A stretch of 64,000 nt of DNA from Oribacterium asaccharolyticum ACB7 (GCF_000238075.1 NZ_JH414504.1:659972-723971); one strand, 5' to 3'; positions 9,900-18,840 are shown, counted from the stretch's first letter. The notes: generated by a model from the letters alone, not told the origin. Program-made: numbers and translations.

Positions 9900-11933
9900 T
9901 TAGAAACTGGTCTTTAACCAAAGGAAGTCATGAGACGGAATTCGCAAATCTCTTGCCTTCATTCCCTCATTTGTAAATACATTGACATAATCCTCCACCT
10001 CGGAAACATAAGCAATTTCATCAGAAACAGAAAAATTGTAGAAGCAGAGAATTTTTTCTCCCTCATAATAGCGACCGAAAGCCAGAACATGAATATTCTT
10101 CGTATCAATAATCCAAGTATCAGCCATGGCGGAAAAAGCTTTGTTTTTTCTCCTCATGGCTTCCAAACGTAAAATACCGGAATATAGCTTTTCTTCCACC
10201 GTTCCCTTCTTTTTTCGCTTAGCAGCCTTATCCCAAGGGAAATTACCTCTGTGCAAATAACGGGAATCATGTCGCTTTAAGGGATCATCATGGTAGCTGT
10301 AGTCATTTTCCATGGCGATCTCATCCCCTGAATACAATACCGGAATACCCGACTGACTGAGTAGAAAAGCATGAAGCATCAGGTCAAGACGAATGGCGGC
10401 ATCAATCTTCTCCTGATTTCCTTCCTTAACACCGGCCTCTATTCCACAAAGAGATGCGGTGGTTCCGCAAAGTCTGGCGTCTCCTTTCAACGGATCATCA
10501 TTATAGAGTTCTCCTCTTGCCTCGGAAAAGTCTGCAAAGCCCCGGAAATAGGCATTTAAAAATGCCTTATGCGGAACTTCAGCCATATCAAACTGTGCCA
10601 AAAATTCATAGTCCAATCCCCAACCGATGTCATCATGACAACGAAGGTAGTTTAAAAAGATCTTGTCTTTCGGGAGCGTAAAAATCTGACCAAGTTGATG
10701 TTGCAAAAGTCGAGTATCCTGTGTCGCAAGAGTATGCCATGTAGTCGCCATGGTGGTAACGTTATAAAGAAGATGGCATTCGGGTTTCTCATCCGTTCCG
10801 AAATATGGCATTACTTTAGTCGGCTCCATAACCACTTCTCCTAAAAGAAGGACACCGGGTGCTACGATTTCTATGGCCATACGGAAAAGTCGAACCAGAG
10901 TATGCACCTCGGGGAGGTTGCGACAATTGGTTCCCAGCCTTTTCCAAATATAGGGAACCGCATCCAGACGGAATACATCCGTTCCTTGGTTACAAAAGTA
11001 CAGCGCCGTCTCCAGCATATCATTAAATACCATGAAATTGGCATAATTCAAATCCCACTGATAGGGATAGAAAGTCGTCATGACTACCTTATGCATATCC
11101 TCATAGTAGGTGAAATTTCCCGGCGCCGATTCCGGGAAGACTTGGGGAACCGTCTTTTCAAATTCATTGGGAATACCCCAATCGTCAAACACAAAGAAGC
11201 GATCCTGGAATTCTTTTTCTCCCCCTCTTGCTCTCCTTGCCCATTCATGTTCTTCAGAGGTATGATTCATCACAAAATCCAGTCCGATAATCATTCCATC
11301 TTTATGACAGGCCTTGGACAAAGAACGAAGATCTTCCATACTCCCCAGTTCCGGTTGAACCTTTCGATAATCCGAAACGGCATATCCCCCGTCCGATTTT
11401 CCTTTCGGGCTCTCCAAGATAGGCATAATCTGCAGATAATTGAAACCGCTTTCTTTTAAGTAAGAGAGGTTTTTCTCCACTCCCTGCAAATTGGTCGCAA
11501 AATGATCTACATAAAGGAGCGTTCCTATTTGCTCGTTATTTTTATACCAGTTCGGCTTTGCCATTCTTTCTTCATCCAGAATAAGCAAATCCTCTTCACG
11601 ACTCAAAGCATACTTTTCCAATAAACCGAGAAGATATTGGAAAGCTTCATCCGCACCGTGATACAGCTCATGATAAAGCCATTTCATTTCATCGTAATGC
11701 TTCTTCAATCTATTCCGATAGGAGATTTCCGCTCTTTCTTTTAGGCTTAAGGAGTCCTTCTCCGCAGTACGCTTTTCTTCCGTTTTATCGATCTTTTGGC
11801 GTGTTTTTTTCACAGTCTTTTCAAGCGTCTTGGATAGCGTTTTTTTCTTCGACCGAACCGTTTCCGTTTTAGGCATAACGCTTCCATCCTTCCCTTTTCC
11901 TGCACTTTTCTCGCTAGCGGAACCAGATTTCAT
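9900..11933 (-). CDS. amylosucrase-like GH13 sucrose glucosyltransferase
   Basis: 677 residues. Amylosucrases (GH13_4) move glucose from sucrose onto an alpha-1,4-glucan and release fructose. The N-terminal helical region (about 75-130), the (beta/alpha)8 barrel and the C-terminal beta domain match that subfamily. Catalytic marks: VMNHTSEEH, nucleophile Asp324 in FRLDAVPYIWK, acid/base Glu366 in LLGEV and the CHDDIGW motif (about 434). Sucrose hydrolases and related GH13_4/GH13_16 enzymes are the main alternatives. The first 70 residues are an unusual Lys/Ser/Thr-rich extension; the ATG at 11933 is kept because GGAGGAGGG precedes it. No signal peptide, so cytoplasmic. Divergent from a fructokinase. 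Confidence 0.87.
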   Translation of the reverse strand: MKSGSASEKSAGKGKDGSVMPKTETVRSKKKTLSKTLEKTVKKTRQKIDKTEEKRTAEKDSLSLKERAEISYRNRLKKHYDEMKWLYHELYHGADEAFQYLLGLLEKYALSREEDLLILDEERMAKPNWYKNNEQIGTLLYVDHFATNLQGVEKNLSYLKESGFNYLQIMPILESPKGKSDGGYAVSDYRKVQPELGSMEDLRSLSKACHKDGMIIGLDFVMNHTSEEHEWARRARGGEKEFQDRFFVFDDWGIPNEFEKTVPQVFPESAPGNFTYYEDMHKVVMTTFYPYQWDLNYANFMVFNDMLETALYFCNQGTDVFRLDAVPYIWKRLGTNCRNLPEVHTLVRLFRMAIEIVAPGVLLLGEVVMEPTKVMPYFGTDEKPECHLLYNVTTMATTWHTLATQDTRLLQHQLGQIFTLPKDKIFLNYLRCHDDIGWGLDYEFLAQFDMAEVPHKAFLNAYFRGFADFSEARGELYNDDPLKGDARLCGTTASLCGIEAGVKEGNQEKIDAAIRLDLMLHAFLLSQSGIPVLYSGDEIAMENDYSYHDDPLKRHDSRYLHRGNFPWDKAAKRKKKGTVEEKLYSGILRLEAMRRKNKAFSAMADTWIIDTKNIHVLAFGRYYEGEKILCFYNFSVSDEIAYVSEVEDYVNVFTNEGMKARDLRIPSHDFLWLKTSF

Positions 11934-12195
11934 CCTACTCCCTCCTCCAAAATCCCTGTCATCACAACCCTGTTCATTATACCCGAATAAAAAATCTTCA
12001 ACAAGCTTAAAAAGCGGAATAAAATACGGAAAAGATGTTTCTTTTTTCTTCTCTCAAGTCCCGCTTCAGAGATTGCATTTTTTCATTCGCTTATATACAC
12101 TATATCACGAAAGCTTCTCATTCAGCCTTGCTCGGAGAAGATGCAACGGGAAAAAAGGCAGCTTGATAATTTTTTAGGAAAATGAGGTAAAAACT
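11934..12195. promoter_or_regulatory. divergent intergenic region, weak candidate promoter
   Basis: 262 bp separates the amylosucrase gene (minus) from the fructokinase gene (plus). On the plus strand TTGCAT (12073-12078), a 17-base spacer and TACACT (12096-12101) form a plausible but weak sigma-A promoter for the fructokinase. I see no clear operator palindrome, although shared sucrose-responsive control would make sense. Confidence 0.35.
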
Positions 12196-13071
12196 ATGGT
12201 ATATGGTGCTTTGGAAGCAGGCGGAACAAAAATGATTTGCGCTATTTGTAAAGAAAACGGAGAAATTCTGGAACAAGTATCTATCCCGACAAGCAGCCCG
12301 GATGAAACAATGCCCAGAGTGATTGATTTCTTTAAGGACAAGGGAATCGCTGCACTTGGTGTAGCCTGCTTCGGACCGATAGACCTGGATAAGTCCTCCG
12401 AGACCTATGGATATATTACCAGTACGCCTAAGGTAAAATGGCAGAATTATCCTATTTTACCGGTAATTGAGAAAGCGCTCTCGGTTCCTGCCGGTTTTGA
12501 TACGGATGTAAACGGCTCTTTGCTGGGAGAAGTATCCTTCGGTTCCGGTCGCGGTCTCGAAAATGCCGTATACATAACGATTGGTACCGGAATCGGCGGC
12601 GGAGTATTGAGCAACGGAAAGCTTCTTCACGGTATGCTTCATCCCGAACTTGGACATATGATTCTTGTGCCGCATGAAAAAGATCATTTTCAGGGAATCT
12701 GTCCCTTTCATAAAAACTGTTTTGAAGGCATGGCATCCGGTCCGGCAATGGAAGCCCGTTACGGAAAGAAAGCGGATAGCCTCTCCGGTATTCCTCTGGT
12801 TTGGGAGATAGAGGCCTACTATATCGGGCAGGCACTTTGCAATATTATCCTTACCCTGAGTCCCGAGCGAATTATTTTAGGTGGCGGAGTAATGCATCAA
12901 ATGCAACTTTTCCCCCTCATTCGAAAACAAGTAAAAGAGCAGTTAAATGGATATATAAAAACAAAAGAACTCGCTGATTTAGACAACTATATTGTTCCTG
13001 CAAGTCTCAACGATAACCAGGGCGTCCTTGGTTGTTTACAGCTGGCAATCAATGCCAGAAAAGGAAAGTAA
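12196..13071 (+). CDS. ROK-family fructokinase
   Basis: Phosphorylates fructose with ATP to fructose 6-phosphate. 291 residues, typical for the ScrK/GmuE-like ROK fructokinases. Seen: ALEAGGTKM ATP-binding loop at residues 4-12, FDTDVNGSLLGE with the catalytic Asp near 97, the GTGIGGG loop, and a zinc-site region with HEKDHFQGICPFHKNC (His/Cys cluster near 155-175). It is divergent from the amylosucrase gene, whose by-product is fructose, so the two probably form a sucrose-use module. The CLC-type gene starts 4 bp after its stop and is likely in the same transcript. Confidence 0.92.
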   Translation: MVYGALEAGGTKMICAICKENGEILEQVSIPTSSPDETMPRVIDFFKDKGIAALGVACFGPIDLDKSSETYGYITSTPKVKWQNYPILPVIEKALSVPAGFDTDVNGSLLGEVSFGSGRGLENAVYITIGTGIGGGVLSNGKLLHGMLHPELGHMILVPHEKDHFQGICPFHKNCFEGMASGPAMEARYGKKADSLSGIPLVWEIEAYYIGQALCNIILTLSPERIILGGGVMHQMQLFPLIRKQVKEQLNGYIKTKELADLDNYIVPASLNDNQGVLGCLQLAINARKGK

Positions 13072-13074
13072 AGC

Positions 13075-14334
13075 ATGAAAGACCTGGAAAAGAGACTCAT
13101 ACTGACCTATGGAAACGGCATAAAGTGGGTTATCATCGGGGGACTCACGGGAGGCATCGTGGGATCGGTTGCCGCTTACTTTGCAAAGGGAATTCAGATT
13201 GTCAGCCAAATCAGAAGTCTTCACCCCTTGCTAATCGGCCTCCTCCCGTTCGCCGGAATTCTGATTGTTTTTTCCTATCGGCTTTGTTCCGTGAAAGAAC
13301 CCAAAGGAACCAATTTGGTTTTGGAATCCATACAAAACGGAGAAAATCTCCCATCCTATATGGCCCCCCTCATTATTTTGGCAACCATTCTCTCACACCT
13401 TTTCGGTGCTTCGGTAGGACGTGAAGGAGCTGCATTACAGCTTGGCTCCTCCATGGGGTCCATAATCGGAAGGGTTCTCCGTCTCAAAGAAAAAGACAGA
13501 CGCAGAATTATGATGTGCGGCATGAGTGCCGCCTTTTCAGGACTCTTCGGAACACCGCTTGCCGCTTCCGTTTTGGCAATGGAGATTTGTACTGTAGGAC
13601 ATATGTATTACATAGCACTTCTTCCCTGTACCGTCTCCGCCCTGGTAGCCAATTTTTTTGCCGAAAAAGTCGTACACGTGATTGAACCGGAGCTTCATTT
13701 AAGTCTCGTTTCCGAGATAGATTGGAAGTCCGCACTGGCTACCATCCTTTTAGCCATTCTGGCCTCCATGGTCAGTGTTCTCTTTGTGCTCTCAGCACAT
13801 AAGGCAAAGGCTCTTTTTACAAAATACTTTAAGAATAGCTATTTTCGCATCTTTGTCTGCGGACTGATTTTGATTGTAGGCACTCTCCTTGTCGGAAGCA
13901 CCGACTATAACGGAACCGGCATGGATATCATTGTAAAAACCATTACAGACTCAGGATACAAAGTCTTTTTCTTTGCTTTTCTTCTGAAAATCCTGTTTAC
14001 TGCCGTATCCCTGGGTGGTGGCTATCAGGGAGGAGAAATTGTGCCCTCCCTCTTTATCGGTGCCACCTTGGGGAATGCTTTACAACTGTTTTTACCGCTG
14101 GATCCCGGACTCTGTGCAGCACTCGGCATGGCTTCCGTCTTTTGCAGCGTAACGAACTGTCCGCTTGCCACTCTGCTCATTTGCTTCGAGCTTTTCGGAT
14201 TTCAGGCTTCATCCTATTTTATTCTGGCGATAGCAGTCAGCTATCTTTGCTCCGGAAACTATGGTCTGTACCACACACAGAAGATTCTCTTCTCCAAGAC
14301 TGAAGAAAAAGAAATTAACGAGTTAGCGCACTAG
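13075..14334 (+). CDS. CLC-family anion channel/antiporter, possibly fluoride type
   Basis: 419 residues with about ten hydrophobic membrane segments. The gating-glutamate motif reads GREGAALQLGSS (115-126, Glu117) instead of the chloride-type GREGPTVQ, and the later motif reads YQGGEIVPSLFIGATLGNA. Both look closer to the CLC-F fluoride/proton antiporters than to chloride CLCs; that is my inference from memory of the family. No fluoride riboswitch was recognised upstream, since the gene is coupled to the fructokinase. There is no C-terminal CBS domain. Confidence 0.8.
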   Translation: MKDLEKRLILTYGNGIKWVIIGGLTGGIVGSVAAYFAKGIQIVSQIRSLHPLLIGLLPFAGILIVFSYRLCSVKEPKGTNLVLESIQNGENLPSYMAPLIILATILSHLFGASVGREGAALQLGSSMGSIIGRVLRLKEKDRRRIMMCGMSAAFSGLFGTPLAASVLAMEICTVGHMYYIALLPCTVSALVANFFAEKVVHVIEPELHLSLVSEIDWKSALATILLAILASMVSVLFVLSAHKAKALFTKYFKNSYFRIFVCGLILIVGTLLVGSTDYNGTGMDIIVKTITDSGYKVFFFAFLLKILFTAVSLGGGYQGGEIVPSLFIGATLGNALQLFLPLDPGLCAALGMASVFCSVTNCPLATLLICFELFGFQASSYFILAIAVSYLCSGNYGLYHTQKILFSKTEEKEINELAH

Positions 14335-14378
14335 AAGAATAAAATTTTTAGCAAAATGAGATAATTTTGATCAGCAAT

Positions 14379-14600
14379 TTAAGACTGCATGAGTTTGCTC
14401 AAAAAGCTTTGATCCTCCGGGAGAATCCGCATATTGCTAACTTTTTCCTCTTGTCCCGGCCTTGTGATTTTCAATTCCAGGATACTCCCCTCCGGAAGTC
14501 CTTTTCCAAACTCGATTGCCAAAAACTTAGCCACCTTCGGGTGGTTTTTTTTGAAATTATCCAGTTCCTTTGCAAATTGCATCATTTCCATCGGATTCAT
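14379..14600 (-). CDS. small protein of unknown function
   Basis: 73 residues, starting MNPMEMMQFAKELDNFKKNHPK, with a good AGGAAAGGA ribosome binding site just upstream on the minus strand. The N-terminal half is a likely amphipathic helix; the C-terminal half has a short strand-like ILELKI segment. No signal or membrane segment. I do not recognise the family. It stands alone between a plus-strand CLC gene (converging) and the divergent rhodanese/PP-loop gene. Confidence 0.7.
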   Translation of the reverse strand: MNPMEMMQFAKELDNFKKNHPKVAKFLAIEFGKGLPEGSILELKITRPGQEEKVSNMRILPEDQSFLSKLMQS

Positions 14601-14673
14601 AGCTTTTTCCTTTCCTTTTACATGATTTTTGTTCTCTTAGAATAACGAAGCCCGAGACATTCTGCAATATGTT

Positions 14674-14702
14674 TTTATAGAATCCCCGAAGTATGCTATA
14701 CT
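14674..14702 (+). promoter_or_regulatory. candidate sigma-A promoter for the rhodanese/PP-loop gene
   Basis: TTTATA (14674-14679), 17-base spacer, then TATACT (14697-14702) carrying an extended TG two bases before it. The -35 is poor but the extended -10 compensates. It leaves a leader of about 105 bases before the start at 14816, in which I see no known riboswitch. Confidence 0.5.
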
Positions 14703-14815
14703 GTCTTCGTTTGCAATTTTTCTGTTTCGAAAAAAGTACCTGTTGTTTGAAAAGAATTCTATTTTTCTATGCAGGGTCTAATTCGAAGCAATCAAGACCG
14801 TAACAAGGATATTCT

Positions 14816-15964
14816 ATGACAAACTTAAGAGAAATATCCCCGGAAGAGTGGGAAAAAGAAGAATATAAAAATTATATCCCGATTGATCTCCGTGATGAAG
14901 CGGAGTATCAGCTCGGGCATATCGATAACGCCAAATGGATGGCCATTTCTGATTTACTGCGGGATGATACAATTTTGGATTCGTCCAAGGCCTATTTGCT
15001 CTACTGTAAATACGGCACCATTTCTCGGGAACTTGGAGAAAGGCTTTTGGAAAAAGGCTATCGGGTAGCCAATTTAAGCGGCGGCTACGGACAGTATATC
15101 CTCATGAAAATCAAGTATGCTTCCGAAGAGGAACGACGGGAGGAGATTGAAAAAAGCCTGAGAAAAAAATTCAAAAAATCCATTTTCACCCCCTTTGCTA
15201 AAGCCATCAACGATTTTGAGCTGATTCAGGAAGGGGACAATCTCTGTATCTGTATTTCCGGCGGAAAAGACTCGATGATTATGGCCAAGCTCTTCCAAGA
15301 GCTGAAGAGACACAATAAATTTCCATTTACAATACAGTTTCTGTGCATGGATCCGGGATACAACGAATACAACCGAAAAATCATTGAGGGGAATGCGAAG
15401 TTGCTTGGGATTCCCCTGCATTTTTTTGAAAGCGATATCTTTGAGTCCGTTTTTGGAATTGAATCTTCTCCCTGCTATGTTTGTGCAAGAATGAGGCGAG
15501 GACACCTCTATTCCAAGGCAAAAGAATTGGGCTGCAATAAAATTGCTCTGGGACACCATTTTGATGATGTCATTGAAACGGTTCTCATGGGGATGCTTTA
15601 CAGTGGACAGTTCCAGGCCATGATGCCGAAGCTCCACTCCACCAATTTTCCGGGCATGGAACTGATTCGTCCCCTATACTATGTGCGAGAAGACGATATC
15701 AAGCATTGGCGAGATTACAATCAATTGAACTTTATTCAATGTGCCTGCAAGTTTACGGAAACCTGCTCCACCTGCCATACGGACGGAACCACAAGTTCCA
15801 AACGTCTGGAAACAAAGAAATTGATTGCCGAGCTGAAAAAAACGAATCCTTTTATCGAGAAAAATATATTCCGTTCCACGGAAAATGTCTCCAAGCAAAC
15901 TATCTTAGCTTTGAAGGAGAAAGGAGTGAAGCATTCCTTTCTGGAATGGTACAATGAAGAATGA
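14816..15964 (+). CDS. rhodanese domain fused to TtcA-like PP-loop ATPase
   Basis: 382 residues in two domains. Residues about 1-100 are a rhodanese-like sulfurtransferase domain with its active-site Cys64 in YLLYCKYGTIS. Residues about 125-350 are a PP-loop ATPase of the TtcA family, which thiolates cytidine 32 of tRNA: SGGKDS (148-153), CYVC (220-223) and a later Cys cluster in QCACKFTETCSTC, as needed for an iron-sulfur cluster. The fusion suggests that the sulfur carrier and the adenylating tRNA-modifying enzyme work as one chain; this is inference. RBS AAGGATATTCT precedes the ATG. Confidence 0.88.
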   Translation: MTNLREISPEEWEKEEYKNYIPIDLRDEAEYQLGHIDNAKWMAISDLLRDDTILDSSKAYLLYCKYGTISRELGERLLEKGYRVANLSGGYGQYILMKIKYASEEERREEIEKSLRKKFKKSIFTPFAKAINDFELIQEGDNLCICISGGKDSMIMAKLFQELKRHNKFPFTIQFLCMDPGYNEYNRKIIEGNAKLLGIPLHFFESDIFESVFGIESSPCYVCARMRRGHLYSKAKELGCNKIALGHHFDDVIETVLMGMLYSGQFQAMMPKLHSTNFPGMELIRPLYYVREDDIKHWRDYNQLNFIQCACKFTETCSTCHTDGTTSSKRLETKKLIAELKKTNPFIEKNIFRSTENVSKQTILALKEKGVKHSFLEWYNEE

Positions 15965-15968
15965 AGGG

Positions 15969-16267
15969 GCTGTAAAAAATCAAAATAATTTTCTAAGCAA
16001 TATAGGTCTGAACTTGGGCACGCTCTCGCTAGCTTCGCCTGACTGAGCAGTGGTTTTGTTAACCTCTGCTCACTTTGCTTCGCAAAGCAACTTCCTTCGG
16101 AAGTTGGTCTCGTACAGAACAACTTTTCTGATGAAAAGTCTGTCCTTACGGATACTAAGCGAAAAACTGCGTTTCTCTTGTTTTTCGCAAGTACCGACGG
16201 GCTCAGACTACCCCGCATTCAGACCTATATTGCAAAAATTACTTTATTATTTTGATTTTTTCACAGA
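15969..16267. repeat. structured inverted-repeat element of about 300 bp (MITE-like)
   Basis: The end of the PP-loop gene and the end of the convergent kinase gene are separated by a long interrupted palindrome. The left arm (15969-16012) and the right arm (16218-16267) share, in inverted order, AAAAAATCAAAATAA and GCAATATAGGTCTGAA. Between them lies a series of smaller hairpins: TGAGCAG/CTGCTCA, CTTTGC/GCAAAG, CAACTTC/GAAGTTG, ACTTTTC/GAAAAGT and GCGAAAAAC/GTTTTTCGC. No transposase gene is present. It could be a non-autonomous mobile element or a folded RNA; its copy number elsewhere cannot be seen here. Confidence 0.7.
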
Positions 16268-16282
16268 CTCTTTATACAGATT

Positions 16283-17938
16283 TTATCCTACATGCAGGCA
16301 AGAGCCGCCGATGAATTCTCTTAAAATGGAATTATGCGGAATCGACTCGGGGCTTAAGGCCAAAACATAGTCCAGAAATTTCAGAAGACGCTTTGCCTCT
16401 TGGTAACAGGGGCTATCTTCTTCAATCTGAAATAAAAGCGGCTCTGCAAAAATCTTTAGAACGGGAAGTTCATAAATCAGTGCGGAGTTTACCATGACAT
16501 CCGCCTTTTCCTGGTAAGGGAAGATGTTTTGATCCTCCCCTCTTCTTACGCTCTTCCACATCGAAATTGTATTTTCCGCTGAATATCCGCGAGTGCGATT
16601 GTCTCGTACCATACGGCGCAAAAGTCTGACATCGGTTGTCGGAATCCGGTTATGCTCATCAATGTTTATCGGTGTAAGTGCGGAAATATAAATGCGATAC
16701 TTACTGTCCTCGGGAAGCGATTCGGACATCTTATCGTTTAAACAATGAATTCCTTCAATGACCAGAATGTCATCCGCACCCAAGCTTAGGAAATCACCCT
16801 TATATTCTCTTTTTCCGGTAAGAAAATTAAACCTCGGAAGCTCTACTCGCTCACCCGAAAGAAGCGCCCTCATATCCTTGTTGAAAAGAGGTAAATCCAC
16901 ATTCAGGATAGATTCAAAATCATAATTTCCTTCTTCATCTCTCGGAGTCTGATCTCTTCCTACAAAATAATTGTCTACGGAAATCGCATGCGGCTTCTTT
17001 CCCAATGCGGAAAGCTGAATGCCGAGACGCTTGGCAAAGCTGGTTTTTCCGGAAGAAGAAGGTCCTGCAATCAACACCAATCGCTTATTCTTTTTGGCAA
17101 TTTCCATCGCCATATTGCCGATTTGTTTTTCAAAGAATGCCTCCTGCATGAGAATCAAAGAGTCCGGATCCCCCGATACAATCTTACGGTTTAACTCGCC
17201 GATATTTTTAATTCCTACCTCCTTAGCCCAGTTGGAGGATGTTTTTTGTACTTCATACAGCTTATTCATCGGATGAAACTCGGACAGTTCACCGGGATTA
17301 TCCTCTTTTGGCAGAAGTAAGATAAAGCCGTCTCCATAAGGGAATAAATCGAATTTGGTCACATAAGCGGTATTCAACAGCATGTAGCCGTAGAAATAAT
17401 CCTGAAAATTCCCCAGAGAATAAATATTGACACGGCTGGTCATACGAAAACGGAAAAGCTCCTCCTTGGAAGTCATTCCTAGATCATGAAACAGCTTCCT
17501 GGCTTCTCCTGTCGAAATATTGCGTTTCATAATCGGCATTTCCGCCTTAACATACTCCTCCATGGTAGCCTTAACCTTGGAGAGCAAGTCTGTCGTAATT
17601 TTGACCCCTCCGGAAAGATAGCCGTAAAAGCCCCCTCCCAAAGTATAATCTATCGTTACATTAAAGCCGGGAATCCCCTTGCAGTGATGAAAAAAAGCCT
17701 TTAACAGCATAAAAACCGCGGAACGCTGATAGCTTTGCATTCCAATCCGATCCCGAATGGTAATCCACTCTACGGTAAAATCTTCCTCCGGAACCTTCTT
17801 ATGCAATTCAAAAATACGACTTCCGACCTTTGCCAAAAGAAGAGGATACTCTTCCTGCTCCTGAAAAAAAGGCACTAAATCTTGGAAGCGACTCCCCTTT
17901 TCTATTTCAACGGTTTTTCCCTTTGCTGTTACAAGCAT
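16283..17938 (-). CDS. uridine kinase-like nucleoside kinase with ThrRS-like N-terminal domain
   Basis: 551 residues. The N-terminal half (about 1-250) has a TGS-like start and the second additional domain seen in threonyl-tRNA synthetases; the C-terminal half (about 280-500) is a phosphoribulokinase/uridine kinase fold with Walker A AGPSSSGKTSFAKRL, SVDNYFVGRDQTPRDEEG and VIEGIHCLN. This architecture is common in Firmicutes as a putative nucleoside kinase of unproven substrate. Monocistronic, converging on the inverted-repeat element; 117 bp separates its start from the next minus-strand gene, nif3-like, which reads away at its 3' side. Confidence 0.88.
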   Translation of the reverse strand: MLVTAKGKTVEIEKGSRFQDLVPFFQEQEEYPLLLAKVGSRIFELHKKVPEEDFTVEWITIRDRIGMQSYQRSAVFMLLKAFFHHCKGIPGFNVTIDYTLGGGFYGYLSGGVKITTDLLSKVKATMEEYVKAEMPIMKRNISTGEARKLFHDLGMTSKEELFRFRMTSRVNIYSLGNFQDYFYGYMLLNTAYVTKFDLFPYGDGFILLLPKEDNPGELSEFHPMNKLYEVQKTSSNWAKEVGIKNIGELNRKIVSGDPDSLILMQEAFFEKQIGNMAMEIAKKNKRLVLIAGPSSSGKTSFAKRLGIQLSALGKKPHAISVDNYFVGRDQTPRDEEGNYDFESILNVDLPLFNKDMRALLSGERVELPRFNFLTGKREYKGDFLSLGADDILVIEGIHCLNDKMSESLPEDSKYRIYISALTPINIDEHNRIPTTDVRLLRRMVRDNRTRGYSAENTISMWKSVRRGEDQNIFPYQEKADVMVNSALIYELPVLKIFAEPLLFQIEEDSPCYQEAKRLLKFLDYVLALSPESIPHNSILREFIGGSCLHVG

Positions 17939-18054
17939 ACTGTATTCTCCTTTCGTACTCCTTCGATTGTCTCTTATCCTCCCTGATATTTCCTACAGTA
18001 AAAGCGATTTCCTGCTGTTCCCATGCTAAATATCCGCTCATTTTCCGGACAGCA

Positions 18055-18840
18055 TTAAAGTATCTTTCCCGGAAAACGGGTTTTCTCCTGAACAATCTCT
18101 ATCTCTGGGAATTGTCGACAAATTAAGCTCTGCATATAAGGCACAAAGAAATGCTCCAGACCGTAATGCCCTGCATTAATTAGGCTAAGCCCCTTTTCCA
18201 TACTGTCAATGGCATCATGATGTCCAAAATCGCCACTGATGTAGGCATCTACATCCACAGGTAAGGTGGAAAGAAAGCTTCTTCCGGATCCGGGGCAAAC
18301 CGCCAGCTTTCGAATTTTTCTTCCGCCGTCAAAATACTCTATGTAGGGAAGCTTGCACTTTTCTTTCACATACTCTGCCAATTCTTTGCAGGACCATTCT
18401 TTCTCCAAATGGGTAAAAAAGCCGATTCCCTCCGCCTTTCCGGAAGAACTCACACAAACCTCCTCCATAACCCCCTCCTTCTTCCATCCCAGAATCTCGG
18501 CAAGAAGGTCCGCCATCCCCTTTTCTACACTGTCAAAGTTCGTATGCATAGAAAAAACGGAAATCCTGTTTTCAATCAAAGAAATAACTTTCTTTCCGGA
18601 AACATTTTCTCCTGTCACGGACTTCATTCCCTTAAAGATAAAGGGATGGTGACTCAGAATAAAGTCACAGCCCTCCTCTATCGCAGTATCCACCGAATAA
18701 GCGTCCACATCCAGGCAGATATAGACCCGTTTTAATTCTCCTTCTCTCTTCCCAAGAAGAAATCCTACATTATCCCACTCTTCCGCCAAATTTTTCGGAG
18801 CAAAGTCCTCCAAAAATTGAATGAATTGTTCTTTATCCAT
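18055..18840 (-). CDS. Nif3-like dinuclear metal centre protein
   Basis: Member of the Nif3/YqfO (DUF34) family: a hexameric two-metal hydrolase fold whose exact reaction is unsettled, though GTP cyclohydrolase-like roles have been proposed. I start it at the ATG 18838-18840 (MDKEQF, 261 residues) rather than 11 codons earlier, because AGGGAGA lies just upstream. Metal ligands are visible in LSHHPFIFKG (HH near 79), the MHTNFD motif and the late NAGHYGLEH. The start overlaps the trmK stop by 8 bases, so the pair is translationally coupled, the usual neighbourhood for both families. Confidence 0.92.
   Translation of the reverse strand: MDKEQFIQFLEDFAPKNLAEEWDNVGFLLGKREGELKRVYICLDVDAYSVDTAIEEGCDFILSHHPFIFKGMKSVTGENVSGKKVISLIENRISVFSMHTNFDSVEKGMADLLAEILGWKKEGVMEEVCVSSSGKAEGIGFFTHLEKEWSCKELAEYVKEKCKLPYIEYFDGGRKIRKLAVCPGSGRSFLSTLPVDVDAYISGDFGHHDAIDSMEKGLSLINAGHYGLEHFFVPYMQSLICRQFPEIEIVQEKTRFPGKIL

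Noticed and set aside
9667..9921. 84-codon minus-strand frame between rho and the GH13 gene
   Set aside because: It bridges the ends of two real genes, made of hairpin and low-complexity sequence, no ribosome site.
15736..16218. A 160-codon minus-strand frame through the inverted-repeat element
   Set aside because: It overlaps the well-supported rhodanese/PP-loop gene on the other strand and is built from hairpin sequence.
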